Numbered from the stretch's first letter, positions 44,973 through 53,118 are shown. The stretch is DNA of 64,000 nt from Mycolicibacterium monacense (GCF_010731575.1 NZ_AP022617.1:434001-498000), one strand, 5' to 3'. Program-made: numbers and translations. The notes: generated from the letters alone by a model not told the origin.

Positions 44973-45085
44973 TCGACCTCCTAGTAAAAATCGTTAGACA
45001 TTTAGATGTTATCCAGCGCACACGGCGGTTACCCGAATATCTTGAATGCGGCACATCGAACAGCGATGCATGGCATGGAGGAGCG
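44973..45085. promoter_or_regulatory. Divergent promoter region of LPLAT and WS/DGAT genes
   Basis: The AT-rich core TCGTTAGACATTTAGATG starts at 44991. TCGTTAGACAT is one mismatch from the FadR-type consensus TNGTNNNACNA also met at 10164. No long palindrome is visible. GGAGGAG just before 45086 is the RBS of the WS/DGAT gene. Confidence 0.35.
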
Positions 45086-46504
45086 GTGAAGAGGCTGGGA
45101 GGCTGGGACGCGGTACTGCTGTACAACGAGACCCCTAACCTGCATCAGCACACGCTGAAGGTCGCGGTCGTGGATGCTTCGGAGTGCGACGAGTTCGGGT
45201 TCGACCGCTTCCGGCAGACGCTGGCGCGGCGTCTGCACCTGCTCGAACCGCTGCGTTACCAACTTGTCGACATTCCGGGCAGGATGCACCATCCGATGTG
45301 GTTGGAGAACTGCGACGTCGACCTCGACTACCACGTTCGGCGCATGCAGGTCAGCCCTCCCGGGAGTAACCGCGAACTCGATGTCGCAATCGGTGAGGTC
45401 GCCAGTACCCCACTGGATCGGAGCAGACCGCTGTGGGAGTTCCACTTCGTGGAGGGCATGGCGGACAACCGGTTCGCCATCATCGGCAAAGTCCATCATG
45501 CGCTCGCAGATGGCGTCGCGTCGGCGAACTTGATGGCGCGCGCGTTGGACCTGCCTGGTTCTTCACAATTGGAGAGGGACGACTACCGGCGTGATCCCCA
45601 CCCCTCCGGTGCGCAGTTGCTCCGGGCAGCGCTGGCGGATCACATCGTCCTGTTACGGGAGTTTCCCCGCTTGGTGCGGGATACTGTCACGGGAGTCCGG
45701 CGTGTCCGCCGCAAATCCGTTTCGGTACCTGGGCAGGCCCGCAACTTCCGCCCGCCGAGGACCTTCCTCAACCATGTCGTGACACCTGGCCGCACGTTCG
45801 CAAGTGTCAAGCTCGACCTCCATGAGGTGAAGGGAATCGGCAAGCAACTCGGTGTCACGATCAACGACATGGTGCTGGCCATCAGTACGGGCGCTCTCCG
45901 CACCCTTTTACTGAAGTATGACGGTCGCGCCGACGAGCCGTTGTTGTGCGGGGTGCCGCTGAGCATCGACACGTCACCAGAGCGCATCTCGGGCAACGCG
46001 ATCGGGACCATTGTGGTGTCGCTGCCCGTGCACCTGGCCGATCCACTCGAGTGGGTACGTCTTGCTCACACCGGGGCGATGATCGGCAAAGAGAACGCCC
46101 GCCTTCTCGGAAACGAGCTCGTGAGCCGCTGGTCGCACTATGCGCTACCGGCGTTGAGCGAGTGGGGGTTTCGCCGCATCGCGACCAGTGACTCGCCCAA
46201 CAAGCTGATCAACGTTTCCGTCTCCAACGTGCCGGGTCCGCGCGAGTACGGCCGGATAGCATGCGCTCCGATGGTGGAGTTGTACTCAGTCGGACCACTC
46301 ACTTTCGGCGTGGGGCTGAACATCACGGTCTGGAGTTACGTCGACCAACTCAATATCTCGGTTCTCGCCGACGACGCGACCTTCGGCGACCCACGCGAGG
46401 TGACCGACGCGATGGTCGAAGCGTTCGCGCTCATCCGTGAGGCGGCCGGGCGGCCCGCTGAGTCACTGGACAGTCCACCACCTCATGAGGCAGGTTCGGC
46501 TTGA
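45086..46504 (+). CDS. Wax ester synthase/acyl-CoA:diacylglycerol acyltransferase (WS/DGAT)
   Basis: 472 aa. The active-site motif HHALADG is at residues 137-143. The ND-type motif NVSVSNVPGPR and the C-terminal DUF1298-like domain (NITVWSYVDQLNISVLADD) are intact. These enzymes make triacylglycerols or wax esters from acyl-CoA, the storage lipid of mycobacteria. Start GTG 45086 behind GGAGGAG. Its divergent neighbours (acyltransferase, FadD12-like) are also lipid-synthetic, so this is a small storage-lipid group inside a catabolic region. Confidence 0.93.
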   Translation: MKRLGGWDAVLLYNETPNLHQHTLKVAVVDASECDEFGFDRFRQTLARRLHLLEPLRYQLVDIPGRMHHPMWLENCDVDLDYHVRRMQVSPPGSNRELDVAIGEVASTPLDRSRPLWEFHFVEGMADNRFAIIGKVHHALADGVASANLMARALDLPGSSQLERDDYRRDPHPSGAQLLRAALADHIVLLREFPRLVRDTVTGVRRVRRKSVSVPGQARNFRPPRTFLNHVVTPGRTFASVKLDLHEVKGIGKQLGVTINDMVLAISTGALRTLLLKYDGRADEPLLCGVPLSIDTSPERISGNAIGTIVVSLPVHLADPLEWVRLAHTGAMIGKENARLLGNELVSRWSHYALPALSEWGFRRIATSDSPNKLINVSVSNVPGPREYGRIACAPMVELYSVGPLTFGVGLNITVWSYVDQLNISVLADDATFGDPREVTDAMVEAFALIREAAGRPAESLDSPPPHEAGSA

Positions 46505-46560
46505 CAGGGTGATGTCAACGTGAAGTTCATCTGTTGTCCGCGAAAAGAAAGGAAGTGTTC

Positions 46561-47064
46561 GTGAGAGGTGGACCGTCGATCAAGCACCTCGACGACGTAC
46601 CGGCTGAGGAGATGCTGCGCTACGAGTTCGCGGATGGTCGCACCGCGTCGATCTGGGAGAAGTGGATCGAGCTGACACCGCGCTACTTCGCGTTCTGGAA
46701 CAAGTGGGATCCGGGTGCGATCTCCTCGCAGCACGGCCACACCGGCGATCACAGCAACTTCATCCTGGCCGGTGAGATTCGTTGTGGCGACCTCGTCGCC
46801 CGCGCTGGCACGCACATCATGCTGGAGTGGGGTGACGTTTTCGGCCCGTGGGAGGCCGGCCCGCAGGGCTGTGAGCTGTACGGGTTCATCGCCGGCGAGG
46901 GGCAGCCGTTCAGCGGTGACACATCCGCCTACGAAGCGCTCCTCGAGGAGCGTGGGGCCCGACCGGTCCCGCTACCGATGCCCAAACGTCTGCCGCCGTG
47001 GATTCTTGCCAAACTCGGCAACGGATTCACTTCGTCGGTCACCCAGTGGAGTACGTCGGACTGA
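46561..47064 (+). CDS. Cupin-like protein
   Basis: 167 aa. The cupin pattern is QHGHTGDHSNFILAGEIRCGD followed by GTHIMLEWGDVFGPW, with several His that could bind a metal. Start GTG 46561 has AAAGGAAG 6 bp upstream; longer starts (TTG 46534) are possible. The C-terminal extension (VPLPMPKRLPPWILAKLG) is specific. The substrate is unknown; it may be an oxidoreductase-like or binding protein. It is 56 bp after the WS/DGAT gene and may share its promoter. Confidence 0.75.
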   Translation: MRGGPSIKHLDDVPAEEMLRYEFADGRTASIWEKWIELTPRYFAFWNKWDPGAISSQHGHTGDHSNFILAGEIRCGDLVARAGTHIMLEWGDVFGPWEAGPQGCELYGFIAGEGQPFSGDTSAYEALLEERGARPVPLPMPKRLPPWILAKLGNGFTSSVTQWSTSD

Positions 47065-47078
47065 GGTCGTCAACCCAA

Positions 47079-47118
47079 CCGCGGAATAGCTTGTATTGGG
47101 CTACAAGCTATTCCGCGG
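47079..47118. terminator. Perfect 17-bp hairpin between convergent genes
   Basis: CCGCGGAATAGCTTGTA (47079-47095) pairs without mismatch to 47102-47118 around the 6-nt loop TTGGGC. It lies between the cupin gene end (47064) and the minus-strand amidohydrolase stop (47137), so it can end both transcripts. Confidence 0.85.
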
Positions 47119-47136
47119 CAGAAGTTGATCACTGAT

Positions 47137-48366
47137 TCAAGCGTTCGCCAGCGCGGGGGGCTTGACCGCCTCCGGATCGGGGTTGGCCAGTGGGAGTCCC
47201 ATGAAGCGGCGGGCGTTGTCACCCATGAAGTCGTAGGTACGCCGCTTGTCCATTCCCTCGGCGTACTTGAAGTAGCCCTTGGGAGTTTCCAGTCCTTCCG
47301 GATGCGGCCAGTCCGACCCGAACATCACCCTGTCCCATCCGACGGTCTCGACGACGTCCGCCACGGAGCCCTCCCAGAACGGGCTGACCCAGCAGTTGCG
47401 ACGGAACACCTCATGCGGATGCTCGGGGAAGTTCTGCGGCATCTTGTGATACGTCGAAGCGAGGTCGTCGAAAAGCGGCTTGATCCAAGCGCTTCCGTTC
47501 TCGACGCTGGCGATACGCAGCTTCGGGAACCGAGTCAGCGTGCCATGGCAGATCAGGCTGGTGAGCATGTCGGCGATCTCCCGGTGGCCGAGCGCCGTCC
47601 ATTTGAACGCCGACATCTCGAAGGCGCTCTGCGTCTCCGCCGGCTCCCACTTCTCGATGTACTCCTGCAGCGGCGGTTGGCTCGCGTGCAACACGATCGG
47701 CAACCCCGCTGCCTCGACCTCCCGCCAGAACGGATCGAATTCAGGCAGCGCCGGTGAGCGCCAGCCCTTGTAACCGTTCACCGGCGCCGGTTTGATCAGG
47801 GCGACCCTGGCGCCGTTTTCCAGGATGTACTCGAGCTCCCGTAGCGCGTTGTCGACGAGTCCCAGCGTGAGGACCGGCGTCGAATAGATCCGGTTCTGAT
47901 GGCTGAAGCCCCAGTGTTCGAGCATCCACTGGTTCAGCGAGTGGATGATCGCCGCCGTCAATTCGGGATCTTCGGCCGCGGAGTGCTCAACGAGATTGGC
48001 GAGCGTCGGATAATTGATGCAAGCGTCGACGCCTTGACGGTCGAGCTCGGCAATCCTGTCGTCGGGATTACGGGCGCCGGGCGGGCAGTCGATCCCGCGG
48101 CCGGACATCTCCCTCATGGTCAGACCTTCGGGATTCTGGCCGGAATAGAACTTCTCGTGCGCACCGGGGGCGGCCACCCGCTCGAAAGTCGGGTTGGGCA
48201 TGTAATCGGTGATCTTGTTCAGGATCGCGATCCTGGTGCGCTTACCGATCTGGACGAACTGCACCTTCGATTGGTACTTCTCCGGCAGGTGCCGCAGCAG
48301 TGCATCCGGGGTCTCGTACATGTGCTGATCGGCGTCGAAGATCGGTGCGTCGGTGAACTGGGTCAT
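47137..48366 (-). CDS. Amidohydrolase-2 family metal-dependent hydrolase/decarboxylase
   Basis: 409 aa TIM-barrel protein. Ligands: FDADQHMYE at residues 9-17, His in PIVLHASQPP, and the Asp of FGSDWPHPEG near 360. The ACMSD-like family includes decarboxylases and hydrolases of cyclic substrates. Start ATG 48366 has GAGAGG upstream. Divergent from a TetR gene; the gap holds two ACTTGAC palindromes, so it is probably the regulator's target. It shares the family but only distant similarity with 33251-34402. Confidence 0.88.
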   Translation of the reverse strand: MTQFTDAPIFDADQHMYETPDALLRHLPEKYQSKVQFVQIGKRTRIAILNKITDYMPNPTFERVAAPGAHEKFYSGQNPEGLTMREMSGRGIDCPPGARNPDDRIAELDRQGVDACINYPTLANLVEHSAAEDPELTAAIIHSLNQWMLEHWGFSHQNRIYSTPVLTLGLVDNALRELEYILENGARVALIKPAPVNGYKGWRSPALPEFDPFWREVEAAGLPIVLHASQPPLQEYIEKWEPAETQSAFEMSAFKWTALGHREIADMLTSLICHGTLTRFPKLRIASVENGSAWIKPLFDDLASTYHKMPQNFPEHPHEVFRRNCWVSPFWEGSVADVVETVGWDRVMFGSDWPHPEGLETPKGYFKYAEGMDKRRTYDFMGDNARRFMGLPLANPDPEAVKPPALANA

Positions 48367-48416
48367 CGTTGTGCCTCTCGCTGCTCTACATCGGGCTTGC
48401 CAATGAGCCTGGCGCA

Positions 48417-48436
48417 ACTTGACGATTGTGTCAAGT
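48417..48436. promoter_or_regulatory. TetR operator 1 (ACTTGAC-N6-GTCAAGT)
   Basis: ACTTGACGATTGTGTCAAGT is a perfect 7-bp inverted repeat with a 6-bp spacer, in the gap between a minus-strand amidohydrolase and a plus-strand TetR gene. Closer to the amidohydrolase promoter. Confidence 0.75.
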
Positions 48437-48483
48437 GCTGCGCTAGAGGAGGTCCGATAGCTGTTTCCACGTGTACTTATTGC

Positions 48484-48503
48484 ACTTGACGATGTTGTCA
48501 TAT
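48484..48503. promoter_or_regulatory. TetR operator 2 (degenerate copy)
   Basis: ACTTGACGATGTTGTCATAT keeps the left half-site and spacer length of the copy at 48417 (ACTTGAC-N6-GTCA) with a weaker right half. It lies 12 bp before the TetR start, fitting autoregulation. Confidence 0.65.
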
Positions 48504-48514
48504 AGCGTTGCCAC

Positions 48515-49138
48515 ATGGCGGTCACCTCGAGTGCTCCTGACGCGTCGCCACAGGACGCCACCCGCGGTGAGCGCACCCGCGCGGCAATCCTGCAAGCAAG
48601 CCGGCGCCTCTTTCTCGAGCGCGGATACTCCGGCACGCCCATCAACGCGATCACCGAGGCATGCGGTATCTCGCGCGCCGGGTTCTACACGTACTTCAAG
48701 GACAAGCGCGAGATCTTCAACGTCCTCGGCAAGACGGCGTATCACGACGTCCTGGCCGTCATCGCCGAATGGGCGGAGGCGGAGGCGCCGTTCAGCCCCG
48801 CCGACATCCGGGTGTGGGTGGGCCACTACTTCGACTACATGGACCAGCACGGTGCGTTCGTGCTGGCGTCGGCGCACTCCGCCCCTGACGACGATTCGTT
48901 TCGAAACTCACGCAATCGCATGGTGACTCGCGCGTCGTGGAAGTTGGGGCAGGCTATCTCCAGGGCCGGCGCGCACTCGCCGGACGTCATCGGCGTTGCG
49001 GTGATGGGATTGCTCGACCGGGCCTGGCACACCGTGAATAGGCAGACCGTCGCCGTCGACCGCGACGAAATGATCGCGGTGGTCGCCGAAATGATCTCGG
49101 CGATGGCGGTTCTCGGCGCGTCGGAATCAGCCGTCTAA
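48515..49138 (+). CDS. TetR-family regulator
   Basis: 207 aa. HTH: AILQASRRLFLERGYSGTPINAI then ACGISRAGFYTYFKDK (residues about 24-65), typical of TetR. The C-terminal ligand domain is all helical and not recognised. Two ACTTGAC operators lie in the divergent promoter with the amidohydrolase gene. It likely represses that gene and itself and responds to a pathway compound or acyl-CoA. Confidence 0.92.
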   Translation: MAVTSSAPDASPQDATRGERTRAAILQASRRLFLERGYSGTPINAITEACGISRAGFYTYFKDKREIFNVLGKTAYHDVLAVIAEWAEAEAPFSPADIRVWVGHYFDYMDQHGAFVLASAHSAPDDDSFRNSRNRMVTRASWKLGQAISRAGAHSPDVIGVAVMGLLDRAWHTVNRQTVAVDRDEMIAVVAEMISAMAVLGASESAV

Positions 49139-49225
49139 CCACCGGCCGCTGTGGGTAACCGTGGAACCGTAGACGACGCCGGTCCAGCCTCGCGCCGGCT
49201 CATTTGGACACCGAAGGAGCACCAC

Positions 49226-49375
49226 ATGTCAGGTTTCGACACGAGTCAGCCGATTGCCGACGAGAAGTCGCTGAAGGACATCGACCCCGCTGACACACGA
49301 GGCGCGGCCCCCGCCGGCGATCCCGAATCTGCCGAGTCGGACCAACTCGGTGACGCCACGCCCGGCCCCCGCTGA
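49226..49375 (+). CDS. Small acidic disordered protein
   Basis: 49 aa, preceded by a strong GAAGGAG 7 bp before the ATG. Composition is Asp/Ala/Pro/Glu-rich (AAPAGDPESAESDQLGDA) with no Cys or hydrophobic core, so it is probably unstructured. A start 25 codons upstream is in frame but without RBS. It is 88 bp after the TetR gene. Function unknown. The RBS is the main reason for accepting it. Confidence 0.55.
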   Translation: MSGFDTSQPIADEKSLKDIDPADTRGAAPAGDPESAESDQLGDATPGPR

Positions 49376-49394
49376 CGGGCAAACCTCAGAAGCT

Positions 49395-49898
49395 CTACGG
49401 GTCAAGACCTCCCAGGCGTCGAATGTCACCGAGGTGATGGTGGCATTCATGCCAGGCGCTGCGCGCGATGAGCGCAACTGAGATCTCCCGACCGTCGAGC
49501 GTCACGGTGCGGGTGGCCGAATCGTCGTCCAACGCAATCAGCACATCGGCGAGCCGCTGGATCCGCCGCTCGAACTGCGCGAGCAGTTCGAGCGGATCGG
49601 CGTCGTTGTAGGCGGCCTGAACGACTGACTCGTCCGGGTCCACCGTTGGTATCAGCGGATTGTCTTCGGACAGCGCACGCTCGATCAGCCAGCGGTGGAA
49701 CGCCATCGACTCCCGTAGGTGCCCGAGGTACTCCAGCGGGGACCATACCGTCGCTGCCGGTCTGCGCCGAAGCTCATCACCAGAGACGGCGAGGACGCTG
49801 ACGCCGATCGCCCGAACCGCCGGGTACAACTCCATGGCGACGTCCGACGGTAGCGTCTCGGACTGATCGAAACCGCACTCGCGACAGATCTCCTCCAT
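49395..49898 (-). CDS. DinB/YfiT-like putative metalloenzyme
   Basis: 167 aa four-helix DinB-like protein. Metal ligands would be His in YLGHLRES (about residue 59) and the HECHHHLGD motif (about 149-157). An N-terminal CRECG pair (C5, C8) could bind zinc as well. Members of the superfamily are thiol-dependent S-transferases (mycothiol or bacillithiol), which fits an actinobacterium, but the reaction is not certain. Last gene of the Rieske operon, 15 bp after the NTF2-like gene. Confidence 0.78.
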   Translation of the reverse strand: MEEICRECGFDQSETLPSDVAMELYPAVRAIGVSVLAVSGDELRRRPAATVWSPLEYLGHLRESMAFHRWLIERALSEDNPLIPTVDPDESVVQAAYNDADPLELLAQFERRIQRLADVLIALDDDSATRTVTLDGREISVALIARSAWHECHHHLGDIRRLGGLDP

Positions 49899-49913
49899 GA
49901 CCGGATCCTCGGA

Positions 49914-50336
49914 TCAGCTGGCCGGGGCGCTGCCGGTTTTCGCGGTCCACTTTCCGTACGGGATGTGGTCGGGAATCTCCCAGAAGCTGCGCACGGAGCT
50001 GGTGCCGTCGGCATTGAATCGCCACACATCGACGCTGGGGATGACGAGTGCCTCGCCACGGTAGGTGCCTTCGTTGTGGCACACGACGACGGCTTCGGAT
50101 CCGCCGAGGATGATCTGCTCGATGCGGACGGCCGGGTGATTCGGCCCGGTGCGATCCCACAGTTCGGCGGCCAGTTCCCAGCCCCGTTTGACCGGTGTTC
50201 CTACCGGGTCCTCGAGCGTCGGTTCGCCTGGCGCGGCGTCCTTCCAATGCCGCAGCCACCCCTGCTTGTCCTGGTCGTTCCACAATTCGTACCAGCGTCG
50301 AATGAAGTGCTCGAGATGGGCTCCTGTGATCGTCAT
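49914..50336 (-). CDS. NTF2-like/SnoaL-type protein
   Basis: 140 aa, single NTF2-fold domain: helical N-terminus (FIRRWYELWNDQDKQGWL) then the curved beta sheet (AVVVCHNEGTYRGEALVIPSVDVWRF). Such proteins include SnoaL-type cyclases, limonene-epoxide hydrolase-like and ketosteroid-isomerase-like enzymes, and simple binding subunits. In a Rieske oxygenase operon an isomerase or a small accessory subunit is likely. No catalytic residue can be assigned with confidence. Confidence 0.8.
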   Translation of the reverse strand: MTITGAHLEHFIRRWYELWNDQDKQGWLRHWKDAAPGEPTLEDPVGTPVKRGWELAAELWDRTGPNHPAVRIEQIILGGSEAVVVCHNEGTYRGEALVIPSVDVWRFNADGTSSVRSFWEIPDHIPYGKWTAKTGSAPAS

Positions 50337-50382
50337 TGGAAGTCACGCCTTTCTGGGAGGTTGGGTGTCAAGTACTTGTGGC

Positions 50383-51018
50383 TCAAGGCGTTTGGCGCAA
50401 GTCCATCGCTTGCTGCCAGGCCCGTGTGAGGTCGGCGACTGAAACAACCTGAGCCAGTAGGGAAATCGTGTTGCGCAGGACCAGGCGGCCGTACTCGGCA
50501 GGGGTGCCCACGACGGCGTCACCGGCGACGACGACGTTGAATCCCTCGTGAGCCGCTTGTCCGACGGCCAGCGGAATGGCGACGTTCAGCGATACGCCCG
50601 CGAACACCAGAGTGTCGAGCTTCCGGGCGCGCAAGAGCGGTAGGAGTTCGGTACCCCACGTCGGCGACACGCCCTGATGTCGGGGCACGATCAGGTCCGA
50701 CGGATCGAGTAGTTGCGGCAGGACCTGAGTTGCACGGTGGCCCGGCCTCCACTCGGCAGTCGCAGGAGCGGTTGAACGCATCAGCGGGGTGGTTCCCGGG
50801 TCACCGCCCAGGCGCCCGGCAAATGGGGTGTGCACGACGAGCACACCCGCGCCCCGAGCGCCGGTGAGAAGTGACTCGATCACTGCCAGCGCCGGTTCTG
50901 CGTCGGCCGCCAGCGCAGGCAGCATCGAGTCGGGTCCCAGCACGCCGTTCTGGCATTCGACACAGACCACTGCGGTGCGGCCTGGCTCGGGGGCCGACCA
51001 TCGACGATCCGTTGTCAT
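50383..51018 (-). CDS. Isochorismatase-fold protein without the catalytic triad (paralogue of 4875-5492)
   Basis: 211 aa. The same three positions are changed as in the gene at 4875-5492: Glu21 in VECQNG (Asp expected), Arg113 in VPRHQG (Lys expected), Ala147 in GVSLNVAIP (Cys expected). ATGA overlap with the upstream Rieske gene makes it part of that operon. Because the pair shares ECQNGVLGP, RH, TELLP and GTPAxY, they form a distinct subfamily. A role in handling the oxygenase product is possible. Confidence 0.82.
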   Translation of the reverse strand: MTTDRRWSAPEPGRTAVVCVECQNGVLGPDSMLPALAADAEPALAVIESLLTGARGAGVLVVHTPFAGRLGGDPGTTPLMRSTAPATAEWRPGHRATQVLPQLLDPSDLIVPRHQGVSPTWGTELLPLLRARKLDTLVFAGVSLNVAIPLAVGQAAHEGFNVVVAGDAVVGTPAEYGRLVLRNTISLLAQVVSVADLTRAWQQAMDLRQTP

Positions 51019-52058
51019 GGGTGGACCACCTCGGCCAGTGACGGCTCCGGGTAGAACTGTCGAGACCAGCTGCGGAACGCGCGGGTGTACTTCGCTTCGT
51101 ACCCGACCGCGAGCGGATGCTCGCGGTAGCGCTGGTTCTCCCACACCCGCCGGTCAGCCGTCGGCCCGAACAATTCCTTGGTGTTGGCTGCAACAATGCT
51201 GCGGGCCAGACCGTCCGGCTCGGCGGACCCAAGGTCGCGGTTGGCGACCCAAACGGTGATGAAACCCTCGCTGCGGGTTTGGTCGATCGGAGTGAAGGCG
51301 CCCAGCGTGGTCGACCGCAGTCCGTCCTTGACGCGGTTGATGTTGAGCCCGACGCCGTGGGCGGTGTTCTCGGTGGTAACTCGAACCGAACCCTTGGGCG
51401 TGGAGATCATGCCGTCGTAGTCGACCCGCAACACGGGGCCGTCCTCCTGCCACAGAGAGATATCTGGAATCTCCTCCCAGCGATGGACGTACCGCATGTG
51501 CGCGAGGTCGGGGAAGTTCTCGGCGGCGAACTGAGGATGCATTCGCATGGGTTCGCGATGGGTGGCCCACGGGTAGGGCGGGTAGAAGTCCCCGGTGCCG
51601 GCCTCGGGGAAGCGTGGCGGATCCCAGCTGGGGCCCGAACCGTCGGCGGCGTGCCAGATATAGACGATGCCGCTGTGTTCTCGCACGGGCCAACTACGAG
51701 TGCTCGCGTTGATCGAGTCGCGGTCACCATAGGGTATTTCCGCGTTCCGGCCGTCGGCGTCCCACACCCATCCGTGGTACGGGCAGCGCACACAGGTTCC
51801 TTCCACCGTGCCGCCGTGACCCAGATGGGCGCCCATGTGAGGGCAGTACGCGTCCAGCGCGACGAGCCGGCCACCGGACGGCTGGTCGTCGGAAGCGGTG
51901 CGGTAGATGACGAGGTCCTGTCCGAAGAATCGCTCGGGCACGACCTGCCCAGGGCCGTACCCGGCGGACCAGCCCGCCTGGAACCAGCCCGTGGGGTAGT
52001 CGGCATGTGGGAAACCGCGCTCTTGAAACGTCTCGGCCGGGCCCTCGAAACCGTACAT
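51015..52058 (-). CDS. Rieske non-heme iron oxygenase, KshA-like
   Basis: 347 aa. Rieske [2Fe-2S] ligands: Cys72-His74 in YCPHMGAH and Cys92-His95 in CPYHGW. The mononuclear-iron motif is in ENFPDLAHMRYVH (Asp184, His187, His192). N-terminal YPTGWFQAGW is like steroid 9-alpha-hydroxylase oxygenases. Start ATG 52058 has GAGGAG 6 bp upstream; the earlier in-frame ATG (52064) has no spacing. First gene of an operon with isochorismatase-fold, NTF2-like and DinB genes; two GGGAA palindromes lie upstream. Electrons probably come from the reductase at 54214-55251. Confidence 0.92.
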   Translation of the reverse strand: MYGFEGPAETFQERGFPHADYPTGWFQAGWSAGYGPGQVVPERFFGQDLVIYRTASDDQPSGGRLVALDAYCPHMGAHLGHGGTVEGTCVRCPYHGWVWDADGRNAEIPYGDRDSINASTRSWPVREHSGIVYIWHAADGSGPSWDPPRFPEAGTGDFYPPYPWATHREPMRMHPQFAAENFPDLAHMRYVHRWEEIPDISLWQEDGPVLRVDYDGMISTPKGSVRVTTENTAHGVGLNINRVKDGLRSTTLGAFTPIDQTRSEGFITVWVANRDLGSAEPDGLARSIVAANTKELFGPTADRRVWENQRYREHPLAVGYEAKYTRAFRSWSRQFYPEPSLAEVVHP

Positions 52059-52133
52059 CGGCATCTCCTCGTCGAGTGGTTGGCATCGACGATCGCTGTG
52101 CATCGGCCGTCAAACCGGGCTTCCGACCTGTGT

Positions 52134-52184
52134 CGGGAATGGCTTTCCCGATAATCGGGACGTTGTCCGGGAACGCCATTCCCG
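52134..52184. promoter_or_regulatory. Two GGGAA-type palindromic operators upstream of the first Rieske gene
   Basis: CGGGAATGGCTTTCCCG (52134-52150) and CGGGAACGCCATTCCCG (52168-52184) are 17-bp palindromes of one family, 34 bp apart. A third copy lies at 53119-53135 next to the TetR gene and the second Rieske gene. Probable binding sites of the TetR at 52433-53065. Confidence 0.8.
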
Positions 52185-52233
52185 CTAGGGTCCGACAGTA
52201 ACCGGTGGCAAGTGGGATTTCCACCCTTTTCAG

Positions 52234-52420
52234 ATGATGGCGGACAGCCTCGAACACCCCGTCGATGTGGCCGTGATCCTCGAGGACATGTTCGGCGACG
52301 CATTGAGTCAGCTCGGTCGGGCGGGGTTGCCCAGGAGTGGCGCCGACGATCACGATGCTCGGGCCGCGGCGCAACACCTACACCACCGGCGCCGCCCTCA
52401 ACGTCGACGGCGGTTCAGAC
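52234..52420 (+). pseudogene. Decayed SDR C-terminal fragment
   Basis: Two frames read like consecutive parts of an SDR C-terminus: EDMFGDALSQLGRAGLP in one, then VAPTITMLGPRRNTYTTG and AALNVDGG in another, with a shift near 52330-52337. The second half has the usual tail YxTGAxLNVDGG. No start, N-terminus or stop is visible. This 375-bp gap (52059-52432) otherwise contains only the operators. It looks like a relic of a deleted SDR gene. Confidence 0.65.
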
Positions 52421-52432
52421 TCTCGTCAGCAC

Positions 52433-53065
52433 TCACCGAGCAGCGATTCCGGCCGGGTTGGGGTGCACCGCAGGGGCGGACAGCCCCGTCAGGATCAGCT
52501 CGACGACCTGATTGCGCACCTCGTCGAAGTCGGTGTCGAGCCGCCCGCGGATGCGGGCTTCGAGGTGACGTACGGCGACCGCGTGGATGGCGAACGAATC
52601 GAGTTCCGGGCGCGCGTTGGGCAGGCTGCCGTCGGCCAGGCCGGCGGCCAACGCCGCGGCCAGCGGCTCGCGGTGCCGCGCGTACGTCGCCTCCAATGCC
52701 GCTGCGATACCCGGCGCTCCCGTGACCTCCGTGGACATGAACGCCAAGGCATCGCGGAATCGTGCCTCCTGCCAGCCGATGCTCAGATAGTCCTCGATCC
52801 AGGCGGTGATTGCCGCTGCTGGCGTGTCGGCGGCAGCGACCGCTATGCGCAGGTCAGCCAAGATCAGGTCGCCTGCCCACTCCTGCATCGCGATGATCAG
52901 GTCGTCCTTGGAGGCGAAGTGCCGGTAAAAGATCCGCCGGTTCACCCCGGCGGCTCGAAGGATGTTCTCGATCGACGTCGTTCCGGTGGTCGAGCCATGA
53001 CTGATCAACCGGTATGCCGCCCGCAGGATCGCATCCCGTTCCGGCTGGTGACCGTCGTCGCTCAT
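52433..53065 (-). CDS. TetR-family regulator of the Rieske operons
   Basis: 210 aa. HTH region AILRAAYRLISHGSTTGTTSI and AGVNRRIFYRHFASKDD (about residues 12-56) is clearly TetR. The C-terminal helical domain is acidic-charged and not further assigned. It lies between two Rieske oxygenase genes; the three 17-bp GGGAA palindromes occur upstream of both, and between this gene and the second. The simplest model is repression of both operons and itself, relieved by a substrate or intermediate. Confidence 0.92.
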   Translation of the reverse strand: MSDDGHQPERDAILRAAYRLISHGSTTGTTSIENILRAAGVNRRIFYRHFASKDDLIIAMQEWAGDLILADLRIAVAAADTPAAAITAWIEDYLSIGWQEARFRDALAFMSTEVTGAPGIAAALEATYARHREPLAAALAAGLADGSLPNARPELDSFAIHAVAVRHLEARIRGRLDTDFDEVRNQVVELILTGLSAPAVHPNPAGIAAR

Positions 53066-53118
53066 GGGGCGGCTCCATTTCCTGCGAATACATTTTCCAA
53101 CGTAGCATCATCATTGCC

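Noticed and set aside
51724..52377. Minus-strand frame with MAFPDN repeats near 52134-52190
   Set aside because: The repeated peptide comes from the palindromic operators; it is not a protein-coding signal.
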